Source of the DNA: Gammaproteobacteria bacterium
GTDB taxonomy: Bacteria > Pseudomonadota > Gammaproteobacteria > Burkholderiales > Nitrosomonadaceae
Direction: 5' to 3'
Length of the DNA: 64,000 nucleotides
Assembly: GCA_030431985.1 (NCBI GenBank)
Contig: JAUIIB010000002.1
Location: 62,001 to 126,000 of the forward strand
Below the pieces are notes generated by a model. It saw only the letters and a program-made list of their open reading frames with translations, had not been told where the DNA came from and did no database searches. Both the position numbers and the translations under genes were made by a program. Shown piece after piece: positions 17,869 through 27,025 of the stretch. The number at the start of each line of letters is the position of its first letter. The stretch's first letter is position 1.

Positions 17869-19401
17869 ATGAAAATAGATGAAATTAATGCGCTTAAGCA
17901 GGCTAAGAATCATATAGCCGCCGGTTGTTTAAATGAGGCAGGTCAGCTGCTTAATTGTTTGAAAAAAAAATATGCACTGCACTCGGATGTGGCGCGATTG
18001 TGGTGTTCATGGGCAATACGTACCAACCGACTGACGGAAGTGCCGGATTATGCGAAACGGCTTTATGAGCATGTTCAGAATGATGGACAAAAAGCGCATT
18101 GGGCCCATTTACTGGGTACAACCTACTTTTATATGCTGGATCTGAACCGTTCGCAGGATTATTTTATCCGCGCGATAGCTCATCTTATTGAGTTGGCGCG
18201 TTATGAAAAAATGCCTGTGCGGCGAGAAAAACACAGTGCTGCAGCAGGCAACGATGTATTTATTTCGGGGAAAGCTGAACAACTGCTTTGGTCGACTTGC
18301 ACCGTACTTGCTCAGCAGAATATTCCTGCATTCCCATATGCAGGAACATTATTAGGACTGGAGCGTGAAGGAAAGCTGCTGGATTGTGATAAAGATATCG
18401 ACATTGCTGTATGGATGACATCATTCGATGCCTGTTGTACGATGCTCGAAAAAAATGGTTGGCACCCGGTTGCAACACCAATAACATACCAGAATTACCG
18501 TGATTACGTGCACGGCGAATCCGGTATAACTTTGGATGTTTGTGGTTTGAAGCACTGTGATAATAACGTAATCAAGGGCGGTTTCGCGCTGCCGGATTAT
18601 CCTTCTGAATATCAGCGTGTGTCGGTATTTTCAAATTTCGAACTTATACAACGGGAAATGTCCGGAGGAGCTGTCTGGTATCCCAAGCGACCCGAAACAA
18701 TACTCACGGCGTTTTATGGAGATTGGCGCACGCCAAACCCATTGTGGGATACTGTTGTTTCTGCACTCAATCTTGAAAAATTTACATTACTGGTAAGGTG
18801 TTACGCCTATCACCGTTTGGTCAAACGCTGGTTACTTGGAGATTTGGTTAAGGCATGGAGCTATTCGTATCAAATTGGTTTAAAAGATCCGGATGATCTA
18901 CACGCGTTGAGGAGTCGACAATGGCTGGAACGGGCTATGGTGCGCACTGGTCAGTCAATACCGCAATGGCCGCATAACAGGAAGCCAAAACGTATTTTTA
19001 CACGAATGGTTGCAGACTTATTCCATATCGGTCATATTAATTTTTTACGAGATGCACGCGCTCTGGGTACCCATCTGACTGTATGTGTCGTATCCGATCA
19101 ACGTGTTTTGGATAACAAGGGAAAACTGCCTGTTATGACACAAGCAGAACGTGTTGCAGCGGTTACGGCATGCCAATATGCCGATACCGTAATTACAGAA
19201 AGTCCGGTAAATGCCACACTGGAGTTTATGCATTCAAACGGATTTGATATTTATACGTTTGCCTGTGCCGATGAAGAAGAGCGTGCGGGTAAATATCAGC
19301 AATGCGCATTACTGCCTCGAGAAATGGTTCAGGAATTAAGCTATACCCCAGGGATTTCAACAACAGATATTGTGCAGCGTATTTTAAAAAAACAGAGATA
19401 G
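17869..19401 (+). CDS. TPR-LicD nucleotidyltransferase-cytidylyltransferase fusion
   Basis: A 510-residue fusion I do not recognise as a named gene. Residues 1-110 look like TPR-type helical repeats. Residues about 150-310 match LicD-family phosphotransferases: G-T-L-L-G-L-E-R then the acidic D-C-D-K-D-I-D metal site, and a later Y-G-D-W. Residues about 375-510 match TagD/CCT-type cytidylyltransferases: H-I-G-H (386-389), a downstream E-R-V-x-A-V, and the I-S-T-T-D-I signature (496-501). The C-terminal part would make a CDP-alcohol (glycerol, choline or ethanolamine), and the LicD part would transfer the phospho-alcohol to a glycan. Start uncertain: an ATG at 17797 is in frame, but its first residues are an AT-rich run. 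Confidence 0.75.
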   Translation: MKIDEINALKQAKNHIAAGCLNEAGQLLNCLKKKYALHSDVARLWCSWAIRTNRLTEVPDYAKRLYEHVQNDGQKAHWAHLLGTTYFYMLDLNRSQDYFIRAIAHLIELARYEKMPVRREKHSAAAGNDVFISGKAEQLLWSTCTVLAQQNIPAFPYAGTLLGLEREGKLLDCDKDIDIAVWMTSFDACCTMLEKNGWHPVATPITYQNYRDYVHGESGITLDVCGLKHCDNNVIKGGFALPDYPSEYQRVSVFSNFELIQREMSGGAVWYPKRPETILTAFYGDWRTPNPLWDTVVSALNLEKFTLLVRCYAYHRLVKRWLLGDLVKAWSYSYQIGLKDPDDLHALRSRQWLERAMVRTGQSIPQWPHNRKPKRIFTRMVADLFHIGHINFLRDARALGTHLTVCVVSDQRVLDNKGKLPVMTQAERVAAVTACQYADTVITESPVNATLEFMHSNGFDIYTFACADEEERAGKYQQCALLPREMVQELSYTPGISTTDIVQRILKKQR

Positions 19402-19553
19402 CTACAAGAGTAGCATTATATTTACAAAAGGCTTGGTCGCCGTGAGATGTGATGTATTAACAATTTTGTCCCGCATTGAATACGTATATAATTAAGCAGT
19501 TTTTAATTTTGAAAACAGTAAGAATAAGAATATTGAAACGTTAGCCGACAAAA

Positions 19554-20789
19554 ATGGCGAATATGCGACCTATCAAAAAATCGAGTAAATTGGCCAACGT
19601 CTGTTACGATATCCGCGGTCCGGTACTTGAGCGTGCCAGACGAATGGAAGAAGACGGCCATCATATTATCAAACTGAATATCGGCAATCCTGCTTCATTT
19701 GGTTTTGAAGTGCCCGAAGAAATTCTCCAGGACGTAATTCATAATTTGTCCGAAGCTTCCGGATATTGTGATTCGAAAGGATTGTTTGCAGCACGTAAGG
19801 CTATCATGCATTACACACAGGAAAAACAAATTCCTAACGTGCAGATGGATGATATTTTTATTGGTAACGGCGTGTCGGAATTAGTCGTTTTAGCGATGCA
19901 GGCGTTACTAGATAACGATGATGAAGTGCTTATTCCAATGCCTGATTATCCGCTATGGACCGCGGCTGTTGCGTTATCCGGCGGTGTGGCAAAACATTAT
20001 ATCTGTGACGAAGCCTCTGGATGGGTGCCTGACATGGATGATATTCGCTCTAAAATAGGGTCTCGAACCCGCGCGATTGTCATCATAAACCCGAATAATC
20101 CTACAGGCGCGCTTTATGGCAATGATGTCTTGTATGAGCTGATTGAGATAGCTCGTGAGCATCAGTTGATTATTTATTCGGACGAGATATACGATAAAAT
20201 TTTGTACGATGGCGCAACGCATACATCCATTGCATCGCTGGCTGATGATTTGCTGTTCATTACATTTAACGGGCTGTCCAAAAATTATCGTGCGGCAGGT
20301 TTCAGATCTGGTTGGGCAATTGTTTCAGGCGAAAAAAATCACGCGCAGGATTATATAGCCGGACTCAATATGTTGGCATCAATGCGCTTGTGTGCCAATG
20401 TGCCTTCTCAATTTGGCATACAGACAGCATTAGGCGGTTACCAGAGTATTTATGATTTGACACTGCCAACCGGTCGTCTCAAGCGGCAGCGGGATGTAGC
20501 CTGGGAAATGCTGACAGAAATTCCAGGTGTTAGTTGCTATAAACCGTGCGCCGCAATGTATTTATTTCCCAAACTCGACCCTAAAATTTATCCAATTGAA
20601 AATGACCAACAGTTTGTGCTGGATTTGTTGTTAGAGGAAAAAGTACTTTTGGTTCAGGGCAGCGGTTTCAACTGGATGAATCCCGACCATTTTCGTGTCG
20701 TTTTCCTGCCTAATCCTGACGACTTAAAAGAAGCTATTGGCCGCGTGGCTCATTTCTTACACCGTTACCGCAAAAAATATGCAATATGA
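19554..20789 (+). CDS. alaA: Alanine-synthesising aminotransferase (AlaA-like)
   Basis: A 411-residue class I PLP aminotransferase very similar along its length to E. coli AlaA (YfbQ), a glutamate-pyruvate transaminase: S-S-K-L-A-N-V-C-Y-D-I-R-G-P at the N-terminus, G-Y-C-D-S-K-G-L, I-I-N-P-N-N-P-T-G-A, and the PLP lysine in F-N-G-L-S-K-N-Y-R. It precedes hom and thrC on the same strand, an order common in Betaproteobacteria where this gene is often called alaC. Substrate preference cannot be proven by sequence. An alternative ATG lies four codons in. Confidence 0.9.
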   Translation: MANMRPIKKSSKLANVCYDIRGPVLERARRMEEDGHHIIKLNIGNPASFGFEVPEEILQDVIHNLSEASGYCDSKGLFAARKAIMHYTQEKQIPNVQMDDIFIGNGVSELVVLAMQALLDNDDEVLIPMPDYPLWTAAVALSGGVAKHYICDEASGWVPDMDDIRSKIGSRTRAIVIINPNNPTGALYGNDVLYELIEIAREHQLIIYSDEIYDKILYDGATHTSIASLADDLLFITFNGLSKNYRAAGFRSGWAIVSGEKNHAQDYIAGLNMLASMRLCANVPSQFGIQTALGGYQSIYDLTLPTGRLKRQRDVAWEMLTEIPGVSCYKPCAAMYLFPKLDPKIYPIENDQQFVLDLLLEEKVLLVQGSGFNWMNPDHFRVVFLPNPDDLKEAIGRVAHFLHRYRKKYAI

Positions 20790-20861
20790 ATGTACAGACC
20801 TATGTGCATAATTCAACAAAATCACGCAATGATAACTCTATAGAATTATATAAATACTGAA

Positions 20862-22178
20862 ATGATGAAACCTATTAAAGTTGGCATACTTGGTGTCGGC
20901 ACTGTTGGTGGTGGCACCTATACTGTACTCAAACGTAATCAAGAAGAAATTGCTCGTCGAGCCGGGCGAGGAGTAGTTGTGACCATGATTGCAGATCGGG
21001 ATTTGGATCGTGCGCGCAGTATAGCTGAAGGTGGCGTGACAGTTACCGACAACGCACATGATGTCATTAACGATGCAGATATTGATATTATCGTTGAATT
21101 GATTGGCGGAACCACCGTTGCCAAAGATTTGATTCTAGCAGCGATTGCTCAAGGCAAACATGTAGTTACGGCTAATAAAGCATTGCTGGCTAATTACGGT
21201 ACAGAAATTTTTGCTGCTGCACGTGAGAAAGGGGTAATCGTTGCGTTTGAAGCGGCTGTGGCAGGCGGTATTCCAATTATCAAAGCATTACGTGAGAGCC
21301 TGACAGCTAACCGAATCGAGTGGATTGCCGGGATTATTAATGGTACGGCTAATTTTATTTTGTCAGAAATGCGTGAAAAATCGCTGCCTTTTGCGCCGGT
21401 TTTAGAACAGGCTCAGAAACTGGGATACGCAGAAGCTGATCCGACTTATGATATAGAAGGAGTGGATGCTGCACACAAGATTACCATAATGTCTGCCATT
21501 GCATTCGGTATCCCGGTGCAGTTTGATAAAGCCTATATCGAAGGCATTACCCAGTTAACCCAGGAAGACATTAATTATGCGGAAGAACTGGGTTATCGTA
21601 TAAAATTACTGGGTATTACCCGGCGCGCAGAACAGGGTATAGAGTTGCGGGTGCATCCCGCACTGATACCCGCCCGTCGGCTGATCGCAAATGTTGAAGG
21701 TGTGATGAATGCCGTTGTTGTCAAAGGTGATGCAGTCGGTGCAACACTCTATTATGGTGCCGGGGCAGGATCTGAGCCGACAGCGAGTTCGGTAATTGCT
21801 GATCTGGTTGATGTGACACGTATGCAAACAGCTGACCCAATGCACCGCGTGCCAACACTTTCCTTCCAACCGGATTTGTTATCGGATACACCGGTCTTGT
21901 CTATAGAAGCGGTTGAGACGGCGTCCTACTTACGTTTACAGGTTGTCGACAAGCCCGGTGTGTTAGCTGAAATAACGCGTTTATTGGCTGATTGCAGTAT
22001 ATCTATCAGTGCGGTTATTCAGAAAGAAAATGCAGACGAGGGTGATTTAGTCCATATCATTATGTTGACACATAAAACCCTCGAGAAGAACATTAATACA
22101 GCAATTCAGAAAATAGAGGCGCTGCCGGTTGTAACGGGTCAGGTAACACGGATTCGTATCGAAGAATTGAATGACTGA
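20862..22178 (+). CDS. hom: Homoserine dehydrogenase
   Basis: Reduces aspartate semialdehyde to homoserine in threonine/methionine synthesis. The 438-residue protein has the Rossmann motif G-x-G-x-V-G-G-G near residue 10, the K-A-L-L-A catalytic-side lysine region, the G-I-I-N-G-T-A-N-F homoserine-binding segment, and a C-terminal ACT domain (L-Q-V-V-D-K-P-G-V-L-A-E-I) that usually gives feedback inhibition by threonine. It is monofunctional, without an aspartokinase domain. Followed 58 bp later by thrC. Confidence 0.97.
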   Translation: MMKPIKVGILGVGTVGGGTYTVLKRNQEEIARRAGRGVVVTMIADRDLDRARSIAEGGVTVTDNAHDVINDADIDIIVELIGGTTVAKDLILAAIAQGKHVVTANKALLANYGTEIFAAAREKGVIVAFEAAVAGGIPIIKALRESLTANRIEWIAGIINGTANFILSEMREKSLPFAPVLEQAQKLGYAEADPTYDIEGVDAAHKITIMSAIAFGIPVQFDKAYIEGITQLTQEDINYAEELGYRIKLLGITRRAEQGIELRVHPALIPARRLIANVEGVMNAVVVKGDAVGATLYYGAGAGSEPTASSVIADLVDVTRMQTADPMHRVPTLSFQPDLLSDTPVLSIEAVETASYLRLQVVDKPGVLAEITRLLADCSISISAVIQKENADEGDLVHIIMLTHKTLEKNINTAIQKIEALPVVTGQVTRIRIEELND

Positions 22179-22236
22179 TACGCCATAAAGTCATGAAATC
22201 GAAGTATAGTTTCTGAATCATATAAATCAATCCACT

Positions 22237-23649
22237 ATGCGTTATATCTCTACACGTGGCGGTATGCCACCGAAACCATTTTCTGAAATTTTGTTAAGCG
22301 GATTATCACCTGATGGTGGGCTTGCGATTCCTGAGACCTATCCAAAAATTACTGGAGACGAGCTGGGAAGCTGGCGTAATTTGGATTACCCATCGCTTGC
22401 ATTTGAAATTTTGTCACGGTTTGTCGACGATATTCCATCAGAAGATTTACGTGCGATTATTGATCGTACTTATACTGCAGATAATTTTGGTAGCAGTGAC
22501 ATTACGCCACTCAGAACATTAAAGCCCGATTTCCATATTCTTGCTTTATCAAATGGACCGACGCTTGCTTTCAAAGATATTGCCATGCAATTGTTAGGTA
22601 ATCTATTTGAATATGTATTAAGTAAAACGGGTGAGACACTCAATATCCTTGGCGCAACATCTGGAGATACCGGATCGAGTGCTGAATATGCAATGCGTGG
22701 AAAGCATGGTATACGGGTGTTCATGTTATCACCACATAAAAAAATGAGCCGCTTCCAAACGGCACAAATGTTTTCACTACAGGATGAAAATATTTTTAAT
22801 ATTGCGATACGTGGTGTTTTTGATGATTGTCAGGATATTGTCAAAGCAGTCAGTAACGATCACATTTTTAAAAAGCGGCATCGTATTGGCACGGTAAACT
22901 CAATAAATTGGGCACGTGTCATGGCGCAGATTGTTTATTATTTCAAAGGTTATTTTGCCGCAACCCAATCAAATGACGAACAAGTGTCGTTTGCAGTACC
23001 GTCTGGAAATTTTGGCAATATCTGTGCGGGTCACGTTGCACGTATGATGGGATTACCGATCAAACAGTTGATTCTCGCAACCAACGAAAATGATGTACTT
23101 GATGAGTTTTTTAGATCGGGTGTCTATCGTCCACGAACTACCTCAGAAACAATGCACACGAGTAGCCCGTCAATGGATATTTCCAAGGCATCGAATTTCG
23201 AGCGATTTATTTTTGACTTAACTGGTAGAGATGCCGGGAAAGTTACTGAACTATGGTCGGAAATTGATAAGGGGAGGGCATTTGATTTGTCAAATACAAC
23301 GTTATTTGACAGGATAAAAAGCTTTGGTTTTATCTCCGGTAACAGTAATCATGCATCGCGTATTGAAACTATCCGGCATATATACAATAAATACAGTGTA
23401 CTGATTGATACGCACACTGCGGATGGGGTTAAAGTAGGCCAAGCATTGCGAGAGTCGGATGTTCCGTTAATTTGTATGGAAACGGCTCAACCTGCGAAAT
23501 TTTCAGAAAGTATACAGGAAGCTGTTGGTTTTGAACCGCCGCGACCTGCAGGCTTGGAAGATTTGGAAGATTTACTGCAACGTTTTATCGTCAAGGATGC
23601 AAATACAGAAGGTATTAAGTCATATATTGCTGAGCATTCTGGCTGTTAA
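22237..23649 (+). CDS. thrC: Threonine synthase
   Basis: PLP enzyme that converts O-phosphohomoserine to threonine. The 470-residue product is the longer threonine synthase type: Y-I-S-T-R-G at the start, the PLP lysine in T-L-A-F-K-D-I-A-M-Q, and the phosphate-binding G-A-T-S-G-D-T-G-S-S-A. It forms an operon-like pair with hom. The thrB homoserine kinase gene is not in the window. Confidence 0.97.
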   Translation: MRYISTRGGMPPKPFSEILLSGLSPDGGLAIPETYPKITGDELGSWRNLDYPSLAFEILSRFVDDIPSEDLRAIIDRTYTADNFGSSDITPLRTLKPDFHILALSNGPTLAFKDIAMQLLGNLFEYVLSKTGETLNILGATSGDTGSSAEYAMRGKHGIRVFMLSPHKKMSRFQTAQMFSLQDENIFNIAIRGVFDDCQDIVKAVSNDHIFKKRHRIGTVNSINWARVMAQIVYYFKGYFAATQSNDEQVSFAVPSGNFGNICAGHVARMMGLPIKQLILATNENDVLDEFFRSGVYRPRTTSETMHTSSPSMDISKASNFERFIFDLTGRDAGKVTELWSEIDKGRAFDLSNTTLFDRIKSFGFISGNSNHASRIETIRHIYNKYSVLIDTHTADGVKVGQALRESDVPLICMETAQPAKFSESIQEAVGFEPPRPAGLEDLEDLLQRFIVKDANTEGIKSYIAEHSGC

Positions 23650-23674
23650 TCCATATTGATTCGTTGCATTTTTG

Positions 23675-24328
23675 ATGTCGGTGTCAGATTCCACTGTGCG
23701 TGCCTTGCCCCGTCTATATTATATCCTTGATCCTATGTGTAGCTGGTGCTATGCATTTACACGGTGCTGGTCTGAATTACAGCGGGTACTTCCTGAACAA
23801 GTGCAGATTATCCACGTTTTGGGCGGTCTTGCGCCAGATACAACAGAGCCTATGCCCGAAGAAACGCGTAAGATGATTCAACATACTTGGCAGAAAATTG
23901 AAACGATGGTGCCGGGAGTGCGTTTTAATTATGATTTCTGGACATGCAATACACCGATACGCTCGACCTATCCTGCATGCAGGGCAATATTGGCTGCTAA
24001 CAAACAAAAGTCGACTGCCGGTTCAGAAATGTTGCAGGCTATACAAGAGGCCTATTATCAACACGCAAAAAATCCGTCGCTCGTTGAAACGCTACAGGTG
24101 TGTGCTGAAACAATCGGCTTGAATATTACGCAGTTTACATCTGATTTGTCTAGCGAAAATATTGATGTTGAACTAAAACACGAGCTAACAACAGCAGAAA
24201 AATTACGCGCATTTTCATTTCCTTCATTACGTTTAATATATGAGGATAAGCTGTATTCAGTTACGATAGATTATCTAAATCATCAGAAAATGCTGAATGA
24301 AATTAATGCCGTGATAGGCGGCAGTTAG
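23675..24328 (+). CDS. DsbA-family (FrnE-like) protein
   Basis: A 217-residue thioredoxin-fold protein with the active site D-P-M-C-S-W-C-Y near the N-terminus and an inserted helical domain, as in the FrnE subfamily of DsbA proteins. There is no signal peptide, so it probably works in the cytoplasm. FrnE-type proteins have been linked to oxidative stress and polyketide chemistry, but the substrate here is unknown. I use the ATG at 23675; a TTG immediately before it is in frame. It lies 25 bp after thrC. Confidence 0.85.
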   Translation: MSVSDSTVRALPRLYYILDPMCSWCYAFTRCWSELQRVLPEQVQIIHVLGGLAPDTTEPMPEETRKMIQHTWQKIETMVPGVRFNYDFWTCNTPIRSTYPACRAILAANKQKSTAGSEMLQAIQEAYYQHAKNPSLVETLQVCAETIGLNITQFTSDLSSENIDVELKHELTTAEKLRAFSFPSLRLIYEDKLYSVTIDYLNHQKMLNEINAVIGGS

Positions 24329-24380
24329 CCGTTATTGAATCGTATTACATTGATCTACACTGATTCCAAGGAATATTTCT

Positions 24381-24857
24381 ATGAGTGGTATATGGTTTAA
24401 AGATTATACAATTGAATATTTGGAAGGTTTGCGCAATGCCAATATGGGTGAGCACATTGGTATTCATTTTATCGAAATCAGTTCAGATTTCTTGAAAGCA
24501 CGCATGCCGGTTGACAGGCGTACCACACAACCTTTTGGCATCATGCACGGTGGGGCAAGTTGTGTTTTGTCGGAAACTTTGGGTAGTGTTTGCGGGTGGA
24601 TGACAATTGATCCTGAAAAATTTCGTGCGGTTGGTTTGGAGCTCAATATTAATCATATCCGTGCGGTAACACAGGGGCATGTTATTGGCACTTGTACACC
24701 ATTACATACAGGACGGCGTACACAGGTCTGGCAAACTGATATTACTGAGGAGGCTACCGGCAAACGTGTGGCCATCTCGAGATTGACGCTAGCTGTTATT
24801 GATCATGGTACGCTTAGTACACAGAAGGATCGAGTTGTGGTCGATAGAAAAGATTAA
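24381..24857 (+). CDS. Hotdog-fold thioesterase (PaaI/MenI-like)
   Basis: A 158-residue hotdog thioesterase. The segment F-G-I-M-H-G-G-A-S-C-V-L-S-E-T-L-G-S carries the H-G-G-x5-E catalytic pattern of the YbdB/MenI/PaaI type, which hydrolyses aryl or hydroxynaphthoyl CoA thioesters. An SD-like AAGGA precedes the ATG. No menaquinone or phenylacetate genes are nearby, so the substrate cannot be named. A strong terminator follows directly. Confidence 0.85.
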   Translation: MSGIWFKDYTIEYLEGLRNANMGEHIGIHFIEISSDFLKARMPVDRRTTQPFGIMHGGASCVLSETLGSVCGWMTIDPEKFRAVGLELNINHIRAVTQGHVIGTCTPLHTGRRTQVWQTDITEEATGKRVAISRLTLAVIDHGTLSTQKDRVVVDRKD

Positions 24858-24862
24858 ACTAA

Positions 24863-24885
24863 AAACCCCTCATAGAGAGGGGTTT
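24863..24885. terminator. Strong bidirectional terminator
   Basis: A perfect 9-bp stem, AAACCCCTC (24863-24871) with GAGGGGTTT (24877-24885), and a 5-base loop. The arms carry A and T runs on both sides, so it can work on both strands. It lies between the convergent thioesterase and Lpp-like genes. Confidence 0.85.
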
Positions 24886-24913
24886 GAGACATTAATTTTA
24901 AACCAACATATAA

Positions 24914-25201
24914 TTATTTTTGCATTGATTTTTTAAACATACGATCAATTTTTTCATTGGTATCCATACAGCATCGATTCGATTCGTTGGCCATATTGAT
25001 TGCATCGTTGGATTTTGCATTGGCAGCAGCAGCATCAGACTTGGCCGCAGCAACATCAGCAGACATATTGTCAATTTGAGACTGCAAATCGGCTCTTAGA
25101 GCATTTAATTCTTCGGTTGTAGCACACCCTGTTACAGCGATGAATGCACCTGCACTTACGATTAAAGCCAGCATGCGTTTAATATCCCTAGTCATACTCA
25201 T
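24914..25201 (-). CDS. Lpp/OprI-like small outer-membrane lipoprotein
   Basis: A 95-residue lipoprotein: signal peptide with lipobox V-T-G-C, then an alanine-rich heptad coiled coil (A-A-A-K-S-D-A-A-A-A-N-A-K) and a basic C-terminus ending in Lys, as in OprI/Lpp proteins that trimerise and may attach to peptidoglycan through the last Lys. AAGGAGATAA precedes the ATG, a strong ribosome-binding site typical of an abundant protein. A C-C pair near residue 76 is unusual for this class. The short leader and the terminator at 24863-24885 suggest a single-gene transcript. Confidence 0.85.
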   Translation of the reverse strand: MSMTRDIKRMLALIVSAGAFIAVTGCATTEELNALRADLQSQIDNMSADVAAAKSDAAAANAKSNDAINMANESNRCCMDTNEKIDRMFKKSMQK

Positions 25202-25381
25202 TTATCTCCTTAGTCTTTTTAAAGAAATTTACTACACAAAAAACCAACCTGTTACGAGGCCACTTCTGATTTTTCCATAGCAGCAGTTTAGAATATTAGC
25301 TGATTTGTTAAGTAAAATAAATGGCTACAATAGTTATTTTAATAATCTTTTTAGATAAAACTGATTTCATCATCAAAGAAA

Positions 25382-25939
25382 TTAACGAATTTTAACCATT
25401 ATGCCAGGTGTTATCCATCTACTGAGCAAATCAATTTGTGCATTCGTTAATGCAATACAACCGTTTGTCCAATTAAACTGGTTATGCACTTCTGGATCGC
25501 CGTGACCTATACCATGGATTCCGATATAACCACCAAGCTCAGTTTGTTGAGGAGGCGTTTCTTCCCGGTTGGTTGCCGCTAAAATTGATAGCCAAGTTTC
25601 CCGCGTAATGGTATTTTCCTCCATCGCACGCTTGGCTGTTTCACGGTCAGGGTAGTTTAACCCAAAAAAAAGATGGTAGCGGCTATTGGTATTAATCCAG
25701 CCGATTTGGAAATCGCCCAGTGGGGTTTTATCATCTCTTGTTTTTTTATACCAAGTCGTACCAAATCGTCCAATAGCAATGTTTTCAAAGATATACTGTA
25801 TTTTGTCACCTTCCATAACAGTTAAAGTGTACTCAGTAGTATTGATATCAATCCAAATTTCATTTGCGTACGAGTTATAAGGCAGAACAGTTAAAAGAAA
25901 TAACCCCATAATTCGTCGCGTCAAACTCAGACTACGCAT
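25382..25939 (-). CDS. L,D-transpeptidase (YkuD domain)
   Basis: A 185-residue exported protein: a signal peptide of about 25 residues, then a YkuD catalytic domain with G-I-H-G-I-G and the cysteine motif T-N-G-C-I-A-L-T-N (usual form S-x-G-C). Such enzymes make 3-3 peptidoglycan cross-links or attach lipoproteins. AGGTGG lies 5 bases before the ATG at 25939; in-frame GTG codons just upstream are less likely starts. The neighbouring Lpp-like lipoprotein gene is suggestive, because some YkuD enzymes link Lpp to peptidoglycan, but that pairing is inference. Confidence 0.9.
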   Translation of the reverse strand: MRSLSLTRRIMGLFLLTVLPYNSYANEIWIDINTTEYTLTVMEGDKIQYIFENIAIGRFGTTWYKKTRDDKTPLGDFQIGWINTNSRYHLFFGLNYPDRETAKRAMEENTITRETWLSILAATNREETPPQQTELGGYIGIHGIGHGDPEVHNQFNWTNGCIALTNAQIDLLSRWITPGIMVKIR

Positions 25940-26081
25940 GAACACCACCTGTTTTTGATTAATACGTTTGCTTATTCAACACAGCTGCTGATTATGTCAC
26001 AAATTATTAATCAGGAAACATCTTTAAACGTATCTGTTATTGTGTAACTACGTATAAATTAATACCCTAAAGATTTTAGAA

Positions 26082-26813
26082 TCATTGTTCTCCAATACTG
26101 GCTTCAAACTCACTTGAAAAACGATAGCCAGTACCGCGTACGGTCTGCACAAGATAGTCCTTGCCGATTTTTTCCAGCACTTTGCGCAAACGGCGAATAT
26201 GAACATCGATAGTACGGTCTTCGATAAATACATGATCGCCCCAAATTCTGTCGAGTAATTGTGCTCTCGTATAGACACGTTCTTTGTGGGCCATTAAAAA
26301 ATGGAGCAAGCGGAATTCGGTAGGACCGAGTTTAATTTCTGATGGCTCTGTTGCTTTATTGTCATCATAAGCAAATATACGATGCCTGGTCGGATCTATT
26401 TTAAGTCCTCCGGCTTCTATAATTTCATCTGATATCTCGGGTACGCGTCGGCGCAATACCGCTTTGATGCGCGCAACAAGCTCGCGGGGTGAAAAAGGTT
26501 TTGTTATGTAGTCGTCAGCACCTGCTTCTAGCCCGACAACTTTGTCATCCAGATCAGTTCTAGCCGTGAGCATAATGATGGGTATGGATTGTGTGCGTGT
26601 ATTACGACGTAATTGGCGAGCGAATTCTATTCCGCTCAAATTGGGCAACATCCAGTCGAGCAACACAAGATCGGGTAGGACGTTATTCACCATTACTACG
26701 GCTTGTTCTGCATTGAGCGCAGAAATTGGTGTTAATCCGGATTTTTTTAAATTGTAAGATATCAATTCTTGAATCGCCGGCTCATCTTCTACGACCAAAA
26801 CAGTTATAGACAT
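26082..26813 (-). CDS. phoB: Phosphate regulon response regulator PhoB
   Basis: A 243-residue OmpR-family regulator. The receiver domain has the D-E pair (V-V-E-D-E-P), the phosphoacceptor in L-L-D-W-M-L-P and the K-P-F signature; the DNA-binding wing ends V-Q-T-V-R-G-T-G-Y-R-F. Spacing and motifs (M-L-P-N-L-S-G, R-T-I-D-V-H-I-R-R-L-R) are those of PhoB. A good Pho box lies 135 bp upstream, supporting the name and autoregulation. PhoR, PstSCAB and PhoU are not in the window; the adjacent kinase gene is soluble and pairs with another regulator. Confidence 0.9.
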   Translation of the reverse strand: MSITVLVVEDEPAIQELISYNLKKSGLTPISALNAEQAVVMVNNVLPDLVLLDWMLPNLSGIEFARQLRRNTRTQSIPIIMLTARTDLDDKVVGLEAGADDYITKPFSPRELVARIKAVLRRRVPEISDEIIEAGGLKIDPTRHRIFAYDDNKATEPSEIKLGPTEFRLLHFLMAHKERVYTRAQLLDRIWGDHVFIEDRTIDVHIRRLRKVLEKIGKDYLVQTVRGTGYRFSSEFEASIGEQ

Positions 26814-26947
26814 TTGAATAATCCCATCTTATTTATAACGTTTCAAAGTATGCGTAACATTACAACGCCATAAACTTAGGTAAAATGAATAACTAAAGTA
26901 TTTATGCCGACTAGTGCATACTTATAATTACAGAAAGATTACAAAAA

Positions 26948-26969
26948 TAAGATGACAGTTTTGTGACAA
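26948..26969 (-). promoter_or_regulatory. Pho box upstream of phoB
   Basis: On the minus strand, two adjacent 11-base repeats, TTGTCACAAAA and CTGTCATCTTA, match the PhoB consensus of tandem CTGTCAT-type half sites. They are on the strand and side expected for activation of phoB, 135 bp before its ATG. An AT-rich stretch downstream offers several possible -10 elements; I cannot choose one. Confidence 0.7.
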
Positions 26970-27025
26970 TCGATAAATTTTATGCTATCGCGCTAATCTG
27001 TCTGTAGTAAGTCGTCAAGGATGGA

